Shown in pieces: positions 34,194 through 45,017 of a stretch of DNA of 64,000 bases (its first letter is position 1; every line of letters starts with the position of its first letter). Origin of the DNA: Fibrella aquatilis (GTDB lineage: Bacteria; Bacteroidota; Bacteroidia; Cytophagales; Spirosomataceae); the NCBI RefSeq assembly GCF_017353255.1, contig NZ_JAFMYU010000005.1, forward strand, positions 248,001-312,000, in the 5' to 3' direction. The notes under the pieces are model-generated. The model worked only from the letters and a program-made list of their open reading frames with translations, had not been told where the DNA came from and did not search any database. A program made the position numbers and the translations under genes.

Positions 34194-36170
34194 CTAATTC
34201 CCCTGGCTGGCAGGTTCGCCGGTCCAGACATTGTTCTTCTCGTTGTAGTCGGGCAGTTTTTCGTCGGGGTCGATGGTCACGCGCGAGATGGCCGAGGTGG
34301 TGTTGGCTCGGAAGCTCCAGGTGCCGCCACGTTGCCACACCTCAACGGGCAGGGTTAAGCGGGTCTTCTTTCCGTTGCTTTCCTGAATCTCTACCACGGC
34401 AGGCATAGCCAGTTTATCGAGGTTTTCGATGGTGATGGTCGACCCTTTTTCGGGCGACGAGTTCACGTATTTCACGTCTTTCACGGCTTGGTCGAGCTTC
34501 CAGGTTTCAAAGAACCAGCCGCGCCAGAACCAGCCCAAATCTTCGCCCGAGCCGTTTTCCATGCTCCGGAAAAAGTCGTGCGGGGTGGGGTGTTTGAACG
34601 CCCAGCGCGCCACATATTGCTTGAAGGCGTAGTCGAACCGTTCAGAGCCAAGCACACTTTCGCGCAGAATCCGCAGGCCCATGCCTGGCTTGTAGTAGGC
34701 CAATACGCCCAGTGCCCGCGCAGGTTGCACATCGGGAATGGTCATGATTGGCTCTTTGGGGAAATAAAGTGCCGGGGCTACGTCGTGCATGGTTCCTTGC
34801 TCACGGTTGTATTCGCCCTTGTTAAAGGCCGCCGCTGAGAGGAAGTTGATGAACGTGTTGAAGCCTTCATCCATCCAGGCATATTTGCGCTCGTTGTTGC
34901 CCACGATCATGGGAAACCAGTTATGGCCAAACTCGTGGTCGGTTACGCCAAAGAGGCCGTCTTTCTTGTCGCGATGGTCGCAGAAAACAATGCCGGGGTA
35001 CTCCATGCCGCCCACAATGCCCGCCACGTTGGTCGCCACGGGGTACGAGTACTCGTAGACATAGCCTGAATAGAACTCGATGCTGTGCTTCACGTATTCG
35101 GTAGACCGGTTCCACGAATCATCGGTGGCGCTTTCGGCGGGATACACCGACTGCGCCAGGGCTGTTTTGCCACTCGGCAGGTTGATTTTGGCGGCATCCC
35201 AGACAAACGCTTTTGAAGAAGCCCAGGCGGCATCACGCGTGGTGGTGACGCGGAATTTCCACGTCAGCCGACCCGACTGTTTGGGTCGCGAGTTGGCATT
35301 GGTGACCTCGTCTTTGCTGCGGATCATCACCGTCTTGTCGCTCGTGCGGGCCTGCGCCAGCCGCTTAATCTGCTCGGCGGTGAGCACCTCGGTGGGGTTG
35401 GTCAACTCGCCCGAACCTACTACAATGTGGTCCCAGGGCACGTTAATGGCAAAATCGATGTCACCATATTCGAGGTAAAACTCACCTGCGCCCAAGTAGG
35501 GAAGTGTGTTCCAACCCTGAATGTCGTCATAGACACACATGCGGGGGTACCACTGAGCAATCTCGTAGATGACGCCGTCTTTGCGCTTCAACTGCCCCAT
35601 CCGGTCCGAGCCGTATTCAGGTACTTTAAACGAATAGGCGATCTTAATTTTCACCACGTCGCCACCCGCTCTCAGGGCCTCGGTGAGCTTGATCTGCATC
35701 CGGCTGTCGGTGATGAGGAAGTTGGCAGCGGCCAACTTTCTGGCTCCCTGCTCTACCGATACCGCCGTGATGGTATTGCCTCCGGCGAAATCTTTGTTGC
35801 CAAACCGCCCGCCCTGAATCGGCGTGGTCTTAGCCGACCGCGACGAGTCACTAAAGGCGTTCTGGTCTAGTTGCAGCCAGAGGTAGTTGAGTGCTTCGGG
35901 CGAATTGTTTTTGTACGTAATCTCTACTTCGCCCGTTACAGTGTTCTGCACATCGTCGAGGCTGACATTGATTTTGTAGTCGGCCCGGTTCTGCCAATAG
36001 CGCGGGCCGGGGGCACCACTGCCCGTGCGGTAGTCGTTGCCGGGCTGCATATTAAACAGCGGGTGAAACAGCACCTGCGGGTCGTAACCCGCTGTGCTAG
36101 TGGTTGATGAAGTTTGGGCCATACCTTGCCAGCTAAGCAGCAAGGCGGCACCAAGAAGGATTTTTTTCAT
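34194..36170 (-). CDS. M1-family metallopeptidase, exported
   Basis: About 658 residues from [19 protein letters not shown], a signal peptide. The zinc site HEFGHNW lies near residue 412, with the third ligand Glu in WMDEGFNTF about 20 residues later. The N-terminal beta domain precedes it. A substrate-recognition GxMEN-like motif is seen as VGGMEYPG. It is probably a periplasmic aminopeptidase. An upstream frame to 36263 has no signal peptide, so the ATG at 36170 is chosen. Confidence 0.88.
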   Translation of the reverse strand: MKKILLGAALLLSWQGMAQTSSTTSTAGYDPQVLFHPLFNMQPGNDYRTGSGAPGPRYWQNRADYKINVSLDDVQNTVTGEVEITYKNNSPEALNYLWLQLDQNAFSDSSRSAKTTPIQGGRFGNKDFAGGNTITAVSVEQGARKLAAANFLITDSRMQIKLTEALRAGGDVVKIKIAYSFKVPEYGSDRMGQLKRKDGVIYEIAQWYPRMCVYDDIQGWNTLPYLGAGEFYLEYGDIDFAINVPWDHIVVGSGELTNPTEVLTAEQIKRLAQARTSDKTVMIRSKDEVTNANSRPKQSGRLTWKFRVTTTRDAAWASSKAFVWDAAKINLPSGKTALAQSVYPAESATDDSWNRSTEYVKHSIEFYSGYVYEYSYPVATNVAGIVGGMEYPGIVFCDHRDKKDGLFGVTDHEFGHNWFPMIVGNNERKYAWMDEGFNTFINFLSAAAFNKGEYNREQGTMHDVAPALYFPKEPIMTIPDVQPARALGVLAYYKPGMGLRILRESVLGSERFDYAFKQYVARWAFKHPTPHDFFRSMENGSGEDLGWFWRGWFFETWKLDQAVKDVKYVNSSPEKGSTITIENLDKLAMPAVVEIQESNGKKTRLTLPVEVWQRGGTWSFRANTTSAISRVTIDPDEKLPDYNEKNNVWTGEPASQGN

Positions 36171-36259
36171 TAAGTCGATGACTGATAAAATACCCACGAA
36201 AGTACGAAAATGCAGGCGAACGCGAATTGGCGTAGCAGGCTTAATTAGGCTTGACTCTC

Positions 36260-39200
36260 TCACCGCAACGCCTCGTACAAAATCTCAGCCGGATGCTTGG
36301 CCGTGCGGTGGGCACCATCGTGAATCTGATGGCGGCAGGAGGTGCCAGCGGCGGCAATAATCACATCATCGGCCAGTTGCCGCACGGTGGGCAGTAAGAC
36401 TAGCTCGCCTACCTGCATCGAGACATCATAATGCTCTTTTTCGTAGCCAAACGACCCCGCCATGCCGCAACAGCCTGACGGAATCAATTCAACAGTATAA
36501 TTTTTCGGCAAGGCCAGCATCCGCTTACTGTGAGCCATGTTCGATACTGCTTTCTGCTGGCAGTGACCATGGACTTTTACTAGGCGTTTTTCATCGGTAA
36601 ACGCTTGCGAGTCAATGCGTTTATTATCTAACTCACGGGCAATAAATTCTTCAAACGTCAACGCATTTTTAGCAATGTCGCGGGCATCGTCGGCTAGTGA
36701 CGCATCGACCAGATCGGGGTATTCATCGCGGAAGGTGAGGATGGCCGAGGGTTCCAAACCCACCAGCGGCGTTTCGTCGGTAACCAGGTTGCGCAGGGCC
36801 AATACGTTTCGCTCGGCGAGGTTTTTGGCGTATTTCAGCATTCCCTTCGAGAGCGCCGCCCGGCCACTTTCGCCATGCTCAGGAATGACCACCGTATACC
36901 CCAGCCGCTCTAGCAGCATGATAGCCTTCTTGCCTACCTCTACATCGTTGAAATTGGTAAACTCATCGCAGAAGAGATAAAGACGTTGGACATTGGACAT
37001 TGGACGTTGGATAGCGGCTGGTTGTATCGTAGGCCCAGCATCCAGCGTCCGGTGTCTAGTGTCAAACCACTTTTTTAACGTCGTTTTCCCCATGAGTGGC
37101 ATGGTGCGGTTGGGGTGGAAACCCACGAGGCGGTTGGCCAGGCGGCGCAGGGCGGGGGTGCCCAATACCGCGTTCCAGGCCCAGGGCACATAGCTGGCAA
37201 TGCCCGACAATGTGGCAAAATTGGCCACCAGCCGCGACCGGAGGGGCACACCGTTGGCATCGTAGTAGTGTTGCAGAAACTCGGCCTTCAGCTTCGCCAC
37301 GTCCACGTTTGAAGGGCACTCGGACTTACACGCCTTGCACGAGAGGCAGAGATCATACACATCTTTGATCTCTTTGTGGTCGAACCGGTTTTCCTTCGGC
37401 GACCGTGTCAGCATCTCGCGCAGGATGTTGGCCCGCGCCCGCGTGGTGTCTTTTTCATTGCGGGTAGCCATGTAGCTGGGGCACATCGTCCCACCCGATT
37501 TTTCTGTTTTCCGGCAGTCGCCTGAGCCGTTACACTGCTCAGCATGTTGCAGTACATTTTGGTCGTGAAAGCGGAAATAGGTCTGAAAATCGGGCGTTTG
37601 CTGGTCGGCTTCGTAACGTAGGAACGTGTCCATGGGGGGTGTGTCGACGATCTTGCCGGGGTTGAACAGTCCATCCGGGTCCCAGAGGTGCTTGATCTCC
37701 CGCATCAGTTCGTAATTGTGTGCGCCCACCATTTGCGGAATAAACTCGCCCCGCAAGCGCCCATCGCCATGTTCGCCAGAGAGCGAGCCGTTATATTTCT
37801 TCACCAGCGTGGCAATCTCTTCGGCAATCATCCTAAACTGCCGGTGGCCTTCGGCGGTCTTCAGATTGATGATAGGCCGTAAGTGCAACTCGCCCGATCC
37901 CGCGTGGGCATAATGCACCGACGCCATGTTGTGGGTTTTCAGGATCTCATTAAACTCCCGGATATAGGCCGGTAAGTCATTGACGTCCACGGCGGTATCT
38001 TCAATCACGGCCACTGCTTTTTCGTCGCCGGGGAGGTTGCCCAACAGGCCCAGCCCGGCTTTGCGCAGTATCCATACTTTCTTGGTATCGTCGCCGAAGA
38101 GCAACGGAAAATGGTAGCCCATGCCTGCCGCCCGCATCTCGGCCTCCATCTGGGCGGCGGCGGTTACGACTTCGTCATGCGTAGGCCGCGAGAGGTCGAC
38201 CACCAGGATAATGGGGAATCCCCCAACTGGTGTTTTCTGGACAAAAAAGCTGTTGGCCCGTTGCGCGGCGTTGGTGTCGGCCCGTTCCAGAATAATGTCG
38301 TCGATAAGTTCAACGGCCTGCGGCTGGTATTTCAGGGCCACCAGGGTAGCGCGGAGGGCCTCATCGATGCTGTGGCAATGCACACACACCAGACCGCCTT
38401 CTTTGGGGGGCAGCGGTACCAGGTTCAGCTTTATTTCGGTTATAAAACAAAGCGTACCTTCCGAACCGGCAATGAGCTTGCAGAAGTTGAACGGCTCACC
38501 GTTGGGCGCGAAAGGAGCACAGCTCAACAGTTCGTCAAGGGCGTAACCCGTATTGCGGCGTTCGATGCTGGCTTTTGGGAAATGCGCCCTGATTTCAGCC
38601 TGATTGACCGGATTACTCAGTATAGCGTTGGTCTTCAGCAAAATCTGGTCGGCCAGTGAGGCAGAGCCGGGCCGCGTTCGGTCATTCTTGCGGCTTGCTT
38701 CGCCCACGGCCTTCGTATACTCCCAGCCTGATTGATTACCAAACTCTGCTGTCGATCCATCGGACAGGATTGCTTTCACCGACAGCGTGTGTTCGCGCGT
38801 AGCTCTATATACTACAGAGTTGGATCCGCAGGAATTATTGCCCACCATACCACCAATCATGGCCCGGTTGGCGGTTGAGGTTTCAGGACCAAAATAGAGA
38901 CCGTAAGGCCGCAAAAACTGGTTTAGCTCATCCCGTACAACGCCTGGTTGCACTCGTACCCAGCGCTCTTCGGCATTAATTTCCAAAACATTGTTGAGGT
39001 ACTTCGACACGTCGACCACCAGGCCGTTGCCCACTACCTGCCCGGCCAACGAGGTACCTGCCGTGCGCGGAATTAGGGGCAACTTGTGCTGACGGGCGTA
39101 CTGAACTAGGAGCGCTAGGTCGGCTTCGGTGCGAGGCACGGCCACCGCCAGGGGCATCTCGCGGTAGGCCGAGGCGTCGGTGGCATAGAGCGTCCGGGTG

Positions 39201-39292
39201 GTGGTGTCAGTGTAAAACTCGCCCGTATAGTGGCTTGGCAATGATGCCATTGACTTTGTCATATACAATTGGTTACAAACGTGGCTGGTCAT
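36260..39292 (-). CDS. Large FAD/Fe-S dehydrogenase (GlcD-GlcF-like fusion)
   Basis: About 1010 residues. The N-terminal FAD_binding_4 domain has [20 protein letters not shown] and [10 protein letters not shown]; the FAD-oxidase C domain includes [13 protein letters not shown]. Then come a cysteine-rich ferredoxin-like segment [16 protein letters not shown] and a C-terminal heterodisulfide-reductase-type CCG motif ([13 protein letters not shown]). This is the D-lactate/glycolate dehydrogenase-like fusion found in many Bacteroidota. It would pass electrons from a 2-hydroxyacid to the quinone pool at the membrane. A palindromic stretch is inserted in frame between the two halves (36982-37063). 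The frame starts with GTG at 39298; ATGs at 39292, 39262 and 39250 are all possible. Confidence 0.88.
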   Translation of the reverse strand: MTSHVCNQLYMTKSMASLPSHYTGEFYTDTTTRTLYATDASAYREMPLAVAVPRTEADLALLVQYARQHKLPLIPRTAGTSLAGQVVGNGLVVDVSKYLNNVLEINAEERWVRVQPGVVRDELNQFLRPYGLYFGPETSTANRAMIGGMVGNNSCGSNSVVYRATREHTLSVKAILSDGSTAEFGNQSGWEYTKAVGEASRKNDRTRPGSASLADQILLKTNAILSNPVNQAEIRAHFPKASIERRNTGYALDELLSCAPFAPNGEPFNFCKLIAGSEGTLCFITEIKLNLVPLPPKEGGLVCVHCHSIDEALRATLVALKYQPQAVELIDDIILERADTNAAQRANSFFVQKTPVGGFPIILVVDLSRPTHDEVVTAAAQMEAEMRAAGMGYHFPLLFGDDTKKVWILRKAGLGLLGNLPGDEKAVAVIEDTAVDVNDLPAYIREFNEILKTHNMASVHYAHAGSGELHLRPIINLKTAEGHRQFRMIAEEIATLVKKYNGSLSGEHGDGRLRGEFIPQMVGAHNYELMREIKHLWDPDGLFNPGKIVDTPPMDTFLRYEADQQTPDFQTYFRFHDQNVLQHAEQCNGSGDCRKTEKSGGTMCPSYMATRNEKDTTRARANILREMLTRSPKENRFDHKEIKDVYDLCLSCKACKSECPSNVDVAKLKAEFLQHYYDANGVPLRSRLVANFATLSGIASYVPWAWNAVLGTPALRRLANRLVGFHPNRTMPLMGKTTLKKWFDTRHRTLDAGPTIQPAAIQRPMSNVQRLYLFCDEFTNFNDVEVGKKAIMLLERLGYTVVIPEHGESGRAALSKGMLKYAKNLAERNVLALRNLVTDETPLVGLEPSAILTFRDEYPDLVDASLADDARDIAKNALTFEEFIARELDNKRIDSQAFTDEKRLVKVHGHCQQKAVSNMAHSKRMLALPKNYTVELIPSGCCGMAGSFGYEKEHYDVSMQVGELVLLPTVRQLADDVIIAAAGTSCRHQIHDGAHRTAKHPAEILYEALR
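36982..37063. repeat. In-frame palindromic insertion in the FAD/Fe-S gene
   Basis: Tandem GACATTGGACATTGG-type words (36982-37012) face an imperfect reverse complement at 37039-37063 (ATCCAGCGTCCGGTGTCTAG). The encoded stretch, about residues [15 protein letters not shown], is low in complexity and sits in a linker just before LYLFCDEF, so the reading frame survives. Confidence 0.6.
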
Positions 39293-39298
39293 GAGCAC

Positions 39299-39749
39299 AC
39301 CAGCAGACTATTCTACTATGCCAAAAGTACGATAGAGGGGCCAAAACGTGGCAGGCAACAATTATAGGTAGCTACATCAAAATAGATTACCCGAATGTCT
39401 GTGCTGGTAGTGGTTAATACGCTGTATTTAAATAAGTTGTATCCAAAGTTGTACTTGTAGGATAAGCCTGAAAGCGAGTATTTACACCACATTTTAACAG
39501 TGTTTTCTACGTCATTTTAACCTAAGGAAATCTTATTTCACTCCTAGTGATTTGTACCTGACAAACTTTTTCTTGTAATTTGCCGACTGGTTTCCTACCA
39601 AAAGAAAGCCTAATCTTGGTAAGGTGCTATGTTTCGCTTGGTTCTTCTTACCGAACATAAAGAGGCTATCGCATGGCAATTTTACTTAACGCTACTTTTT
39701 TGAAGCCAGTAGTATTCACCAAAAACTTTTTTTCAAACAATTCAAACCT
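39299..39749. other. Intergenic region with divergent promoters
   Basis: A 451-bp AT-rich gap between divergent genes. It holds the promoter-like motif described separately and a leader of about 165 bp before the first SusC gene. I see no gene in it. Confidence 0.6.
39571..39584 (+). promoter_or_regulatory. Promoter-like motif upstream of first SusC gene
   Basis: TCTTGTAATTTGCC, containing a TAATTTG core like the Bacteroidota -7 element (TAnnTTTG), with TTTG about 20 bp upstream at 39551. The same 14 bases recur at 48711 before the second SusC gene. The distance to the start is 179 bp here and 189 bp there, so both transcripts would have long leaders. Confidence 0.55.
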
Positions 39750-42700
39750 ATGATGGACAATTCCTACTTAGTAGGTAGCGCCGTAATCACCCGGCGTGTG
39801 CAAACGGTTCAGTCACTGCTTCGGCTAGGGCTGATGCTACTGGTGTTTCTCACACTGAGCACCCAGGTAACGTTTGCTCAGGATGCCAGTGTATCTGGTA
39901 AAGTAACAGACAATGGTGGCCGGGGCCTTCCGGGGGTAAGTGTCAGCGTGAAGGGTACCACGCGTGGTACAAACACAGATGCCGACGGTGGCTACAAAAT
40001 CAGTGCAGCCAACGGCGCTGTGTTGGTGTATAGCTATGTAGGTTTCGAAAGTCAGAACATTACGGTGGGCAATCAGTCGGTAATCAATGTTACCCTGCTT
40101 GAAGACAATAAGACATTGAATGAAGTGGTGGTTATTGGTTATGGTACTGCCAAGAAAAAAGATTTAACCGGTGCGGTGAACACCATCGGTACCAAAGATT
40201 TCAACAAGGGTATCATCTCATCACCTGAGCAACTGCTCCAGGGCCGGGTACCGGGTGTGGCTATCACGCAAAACAGCGGTGAGCCAGGCGGTGGTATCAA
40301 CATCCGTATCCGAGGAACGTCGTCGGTACGGAGCAACAACAACCCACTTTTCGTAGTGGATGGTGTGCCCCTGAGCGGCGACGCTACGTCGGCGGGTGGC
40401 GATAATTCGGGTATTGGTTCAACGGCTCCTAAAAATCCACTGAACTTCCTGAACCCAGAAGATATTGCCAGTGTCGACATCCTGAAAGACGCCTCGGCTA
40501 CAGCCATTTACGGTTCACGGGGTGCCAACGGTGTTGTACTGATTACAACGAAAAAAGGCAAAACAGGCAAGGGTAGCCTGGAGTATTCACCTTCTGTAGG
40601 CTTCAGTTCAATCACGAAGCGGTACGATCTGTTGAGTGCAGCAGAATACAAAACGCTGCAACCTTCACAAGATCAGGGCGGTAGTACCGACTGGCAGGAC
40701 GTATTGTTCCGCACAGGCACGACCAACCAGCACAACCTGGCCTACGGCGGTGGTGATGGTAACGGTGGCAACTACCGTTTCTCGCTTGGTTATCTCGATC
40801 AGCAGGGTATCATGCAGAAAAGCTCGCTAAACCGGGTGGCTGGTACGTTCAACGGCAACAAGAAGTTTATCAACAACAAGTTGGCTGTGGGCGTACAGGT
40901 GACGGTGTCACAAACCAAAGACGGTAACATTCCGGTAACCGATAACGCTGGTTACCAAGGTGATCTGTTGGGTGGTATTCTAAAGTCGAATCCAACGGCT
41001 GTTGTATACAACGCCGATGGGACCTATAAGCAGTCGAAGAATATTGCTGAGCCAAACCCAGCCGCGTTACTCGGCCTCTCGCGCGACAACACCGGAACGC
41101 TCCGTACGTTGGGTAACCTCAATGCCGAGTATGAGATCTTCAGCGGCCTGAAATTCAAAGCAGTCTACGGTTTTGACAAATCAATGTCGTCACGTAAAGC
41201 GGCTTTCTCGAAAGACCTGCTGTATCAGGATATTCAGAACGTAGGTCGCCTGATTTTCAACGACATTGAGGTGAATAATACCCTGTTCGACGGCTATTTC
41301 TCTTATGACAAAGAAATTGGCAAAATAAACCTGAGCGCCACCCTGGGTTATGAATACCAGAGCTTCGATTATTTCTCGAAGCGTACTACGGCTTCGAACT
41401 TCCGTACGAACAACCTGGATCTGATGATCAACAACGCGGCCTCGGCCGACAACTCGAAAGGTTTGTCGGGTAGCTTGCTGGCCAACTCATATGCTTCTTA
41501 CGATGAAATCCGGTCTTATTTCGGTCGTGTGAACGTGGGCTTTGGTAAGTTCCTGGCCACAGCTACGCTGCGTGCCGACGGCTCGACTCGTTTTGGTAGC
41601 GGTAACCAGGTTGGTTATTTCCCTTCGGCAGCGTTGGCTTACAAGCTGAGCGACGAAGCCTTCATCCCGAAAAACGTTTTCTCGGATCTGAAACTTCGCG
41701 TGGGCTACGGTATTACGGGTAACCAGGAAATTCCGCACAACCTGTATACGCAACGGCAACGGTACGGTGATTGGGGGACCAACTCAGACGCCAACGACAT
41801 CAACGGCGGTGGTCTAAACGATGTGGCCTTCCCGAACCCGAACCTGAAATGGGAGCAGACAGCGCAAACCAACATCGGTGTTGACTTTGCTTTGGCTGGT
41901 AACCGCGTGACGGGTAACATCGAATACTACCACAAGAACACCACTGACCTGCTGATTCAGGTAACGTCGGCACAGCCTGCCCTGACTCCGTTCGTTTGGA
42001 AAAACCTTGACGCGAATGTGATCAACCAGGGTATTGAACTGGGCCTGAACGTGGTAGCCGTTGATAAGAAAGATTTTGGCTGGGATGTACAGTTCAACGC
42101 CGCCTACAACGACAACGTGGTGAAAAACTTTGCCGGTCTGATCAACACGGGCGCTATCAGCGGTCAGGGTCTGACGGGTGCGTTCTCGCAACGGATTGCC
42201 GAAGGACAGCCCCTGTTTGCGTTCTTCCTGCGTGACTTCAGCGGCTATGATGAATCGGGCAACTCGATTTACGCTGGTGGTGACGTGCAGAAGTTTTTGG
42301 GCAAAAGCCCACTGCCAACCGTTACGGGTGGTCTGACCAACAACATTCGTTGGAAGAACTTCAGCCTGAGCCTGTTCTTCAACGGCGTTTTCGGCAATTA
42401 CATCTACAACAATACGGCCAACGCTTACTTTACAAAGGGTGCGTTCAACAACGGTCGTAACGTAACGCGCGATGTACCAGCCCTGAAAGAAGGCGGCTTC
42501 AACGCCCCTGACGTATCGACCCGCTTCCTGGAGTCAGGTTCGTTCGTACGGCTACAGAACGCCAGCCTTGGCTACAAGTTTAACACCGGCAACAGTTCGG
42601 TTCTGTCGAACCTGCGTGTGTTTGTAACAGGCCAAAACCTGTTGCTCTTCACGAGCTACACCGGTCAGGACCCCGAAGTAAATACCAACAAAGCCATCAA

Positions 42701-42782
42701 CGGTGTACCATCGCTGGGTATCGATTACACGGCCTACCCACGCGCCCGGACTATCACGCTTGGTGCTAACCTTGCATTTTAA
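39750..42782 (+). CDS. SusC/RagA TonB-linked outer membrane transporter (locus 1)
   Basis: A 1010-residue outer-membrane protein. Signal peptide to about residue 43 (LSTQVTFAQ); CarboxypepD_reg-like domain from about 47 (SGKVTDNGGRGLPGVSVSVK); TonB-box-like EVVVIGYGTAKKKDLTGAV near 127; plug domain (SPEQLLQGRVPGV, GTSSVRSNNNPLFVVDGVPL in outline, DASATAIYGSRGANGVVLIT in outline); and a beta barrel ending in ITLGANLAF. SusC imports oligomers or other large ligands with its SusD lid. The SusD gene follows 20 bp later. The substrate is unknown; no degradative enzyme is nearby. Confidence 0.95.
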   Translation: MMDNSYLVGSAVITRRVQTVQSLLRLGLMLLVFLTLSTQVTFAQDASVSGKVTDNGGRGLPGVSVSVKGTTRGTNTDADGGYKISAANGAVLVYSYVGFESQNITVGNQSVINVTLLEDNKTLNEVVVIGYGTAKKKDLTGAVNTIGTKDFNKGIISSPEQLLQGRVPGVAITQNSGEPGGGINIRIRGTSSVRSNNNPLFVVDGVPLSGDATSAGGDNSGIGSTAPKNPLNFLNPEDIASVDILKDASATAIYGSRGANGVVLITTKKGKTGKGSLEYSPSVGFSSITKRYDLLSAAEYKTLQPSQDQGGSTDWQDVLFRTGTTNQHNLAYGGGDGNGGNYRFSLGYLDQQGIMQKSSLNRVAGTFNGNKKFINNKLAVGVQVTVSQTKDGNIPVTDNAGYQGDLLGGILKSNPTAVVYNADGTYKQSKNIAEPNPAALLGLSRDNTGTLRTLGNLNAEYEIFSGLKFKAVYGFDKSMSSRKAAFSKDLLYQDIQNVGRLIFNDIEVNNTLFDGYFSYDKEIGKINLSATLGYEYQSFDYFSKRTTASNFRTNNLDLMINNAASADNSKGLSGSLLANSYASYDEIRSYFGRVNVGFGKFLATATLRADGSTRFGSGNQVGYFPSAALAYKLSDEAFIPKNVFSDLKLRVGYGITGNQEIPHNLYTQRQRYGDWGTNSDANDINGGGLNDVAFPNPNLKWEQTAQTNIGVDFALAGNRVTGNIEYYHKNTTDLLIQVTSAQPALTPFVWKNLDANVINQGIELGLNVVAVDKKDFGWDVQFNAAYNDNVVKNFAGLINTGAISGQGLTGAFSQRIAEGQPLFAFFLRDFSGYDESGNSIYAGGDVQKFLGKSPLPTVTGGLTNNIRWKNFSLSLFFNGVFGNYIYNNTANAYFTKGAFNNGRNVTRDVPALKEGGFNAPDVSTRFLESGSFVRLQNASLGYKFNTGNSSVLSNLRVFVTGQNLLLFTSYTGQDPEVNTNKAINGVPSLGIDYTAYPRARTITLGANLAF

Positions 42783-42802
42783 TCTGCCAAACACTAAAAC
42801 CA

Positions 42803-44299
42803 ATGAACAAGAGAGGGACAATTAATCTGTTGACGCTTGGTATGAGCGTTACGCTGGCAACCTTGTCGGGTTGCACGGACCTGGTAGTACAAGACAAAGA
42901 CTCTATAATCGTCAAGTCGGATGGCAGTATTCCTAAAATTGATGTAGTAGAATCGTTGAAGGCCGCCTATATTGACCTGGGCGCTTACACAGATCAGGCC
43001 AACATTTACTCGCTGGGTCAGCACACTACCGCCGAAATGATTCCACCAACGCGGGGCGTTGACTGGGGTGATAATGGCGTATGGCGTACGCTTGATCAGC
43101 ACACCTGGGATGCCACGCACTCGTGGGTGTTGGGTGCCTGGAACCAACTGAATCAGCGGGTATACAAATGCACGCAGATCATTGCTGCCAACCCCGCTGC
43201 TCAGCCCATGGCCGAGGCTAAGTTCCTACGTGCCTGGAACATGTTTCACGTGATGGACTACTGGGGTCAGGTGCCCTTCCGGGAAGTTACCGAAGGTGTA
43301 AACGACAACCCAAAGGTGAAAACACGGGCTGAAGCATTTGCCTTCATCGTGAAAGACCTGACGGAAGCACTGCCCGGTTTGCCCGAAGCCGTTCCTGCTA
43401 ACCGCGAGAATTCATTTGCGTCAAAAGCTGCTGCTAACTTTCTGTTGGCCAAGTTGTATTTGAATAAAGCAGTCTACACGGCCGCCAGCGCAGAAGGTAC
43501 GTTCACCCACGCCAAAGCGGATATGGATCAGGTGGCGAAATACGTAGACGCCATCACGGCGGCTGGTTTCAAACTGAACTCAGACTACTACGGTACCTAT
43601 ACCGCCACTGGTAAAAACGAGATCATCTTCACCAGCCCCGAGGGCACGGCCCAAAACCGCTGGTATATGACCCTGCACTACGACCAGAACCCATCGGGTT
43701 GGAATGGCTTTGCTACGCTGGCCGATTTCTATGATAAGTTTGAAGCAAACGACGTGCGTAAGGGTGTTCCTGCTAAAAAAGACGGAACTAATTACTCAGG
43801 TATCAGCCGTGGTTTCCTGATTGGTCAGCAGTATGACGACAAGGGGGCACCGATCACTGATAGCCGTTCGAAAAAGCCGCTGGTTTTCACGCGTGACATC
43901 ACGCTGGCTGGTACGCCTACCGACAAAGGTATTCGCGTAATTAAGTACCACCCTGCCGATGCCGGTAAGTACATCCTGATGCGCTATGCGGATGCCTACC
44001 TGATGAAGGCCGAAGCAACCCTGCGCGGTGGCGATGCGGCTGGTGCCTTGGCGCAAGTAAACGCACTGCGCACGCTGCGCAAGGCCACTGCGCTGGCAGC
44101 CCTGACCGACGACGTGATGTTCGACGAGATTGGCCGCGAGACGTACTGGGAGGGTGGCAAGCGCACGGTTGAAGTTCGCTTCAACAAGTACCTGACGGGT
44201 ACGGGCGTTGACCGCAAAGATCCAGGAACCGTGTTGTTCCCCATTCCATCTGACGCTATCACGTCGAACCCAAACCTGAAGCAAAACAACGGGTATTAA
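42803..44299 (+). CDS. SusD/RagB-family nutrient-binding lipoprotein (locus 1)
   Basis: A 498-residue lipoprotein with lipobox LATLSGC (Cys24). The helical TPR-like SusD scaffold is seen in AEAKFLRAWNMFHVMDYWGQ, NFLLAKLYLNKAVY and ILMRYADAYLMKAEA. The C-terminal SusD motif is FPIPSDAITSNPNLKQN. It caps the SusC barrel on the cell surface. A hairpin terminator follows 25 bp after the stop. Confidence 0.95.
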   Translation: MNKRGTINLLTLGMSVTLATLSGCTDLVVQDKDSIIVKSDGSIPKIDVVESLKAAYIDLGAYTDQANIYSLGQHTTAEMIPPTRGVDWGDNGVWRTLDQHTWDATHSWVLGAWNQLNQRVYKCTQIIAANPAAQPMAEAKFLRAWNMFHVMDYWGQVPFREVTEGVNDNPKVKTRAEAFAFIVKDLTEALPGLPEAVPANRENSFASKAAANFLLAKLYLNKAVYTAASAEGTFTHAKADMDQVAKYVDAITAAGFKLNSDYYGTYTATGKNEIIFTSPEGTAQNRWYMTLHYDQNPSGWNGFATLADFYDKFEANDVRKGVPAKKDGTNYSGISRGFLIGQQYDDKGAPITDSRSKKPLVFTRDITLAGTPTDKGIRVIKYHPADAGKYILMRYADAYLMKAEATLRGGDAAGALAQVNALRTLRKATALAALTDDVMFDEIGRETYWEGGKRTVEVRFNKYLTGTGVDRKDPGTVLFPIPSDAITSNPNLKQNNGY

Positions 44300-44323
44300 G
44301 ATCGAGTGATGTTACCAAGTACC

Positions 44324-44351
44324 AAAAAGGCTCGCTCTGGCGAGCCTTTTT
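44324..44351 (+). terminator. Intrinsic terminator after SusD (locus 1)
   Basis: AAAAAGGCTCG, a 6-nt loop and CGAGCCTTTTT form a perfect 11-bp stem with U-rich tail. It separates the SusCD pair from the lipoprotein and FG-GAP genes downstream, though read-through is possible. Confidence 0.88.
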
Positions 44352-44409
44352 GCATTTTAACGCACTACCCGAAACCTATACAATCCTGAGAGCCTTATAA
44401 AGTTGATTT

Positions 44410-44982
44410 ATGCTAATGCCCACCGCCATGCGTTTTATAGGTAGTCTGTTCCTGATTATCCCATTCCTCAGCGCCTGCACCGCGCCACCCGACGCCGACG
44501 CAATCTATGATTCATTGACCAATGGTCAGGCCAAGTTCATCGTTACAATGAACGGGACCGACTTCTACCCTGACGAGAGCCGGTTCAAAGGAGAAGTAAC
44601 TATTGCCCCCAATGCCATCAGAATGAATCTGTTCGATCAGTTTGAGAGCAACGTAATCCTGACCCTTAATGCTGAAAACCTATTTGTTGAAAAGCCCATC
44701 AAACGTACCATTCAAGTGGATAACCAGGTAGCGGGCAGCGTCATGATTGGCCGGGTTCGCGACCGCAAACTGCGCACTGGCGATGGCTTTGTGATGACGG
44801 CAGGTGAGGTGACCATTGAAGCACTGTCGGATCAGAAAATAGTGATTCGGCTGTCGGGAAAGGTGGGTAACTTTAATACCCTGCGCGATGCCAACACCTG
44901 GCAACGGTTGGAAGGCTTGCTCGTTTACAAACGCCCACAACTCATCATGCAGGGCGGAGCTTCCCGCTCATTACTGTATTGA
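44410..44982 (+). CDS. Small lipoprotein of unknown function
   Basis: A 190-residue protein with a signal peptide and lipobox FLSAC (MRFIGSLFLIIPFLSAC from the internal Met at 44428; ATG at 44410 also fits). The rest is beta-rich (AKFIVTMNGTDFYPDES, GEVTIAPNAIRMNLFDQ, VEIEALSDQ-like VTIEALSDQKIVIRLSGKVG). It looks like a surface or periplasmic beta-sandwich. No family recognised. It lies between SusD and the FG-GAP gene (35 bp gap to the latter), so it is likely part of the same locus. Confidence 0.7.
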   Translation: MLMPTAMRFIGSLFLIIPFLSACTAPPDADAIYDSLTNGQAKFIVTMNGTDFYPDESRFKGEVTIAPNAIRMNLFDQFESNVILTLNAENLFVEKPIKRTIQVDNQVAGSVMIGRVRDRKLRTGDGFVMTAGEVTIEALSDQKIVIRLSGKVGNFNTLRDANTWQRLEGLLVYKRPQLIMQGGASRSLLY

Positions 44983-45017
44983 CTTTGGCCTGCCTACGTG
45001 CCACTTGTAACTAGCCT

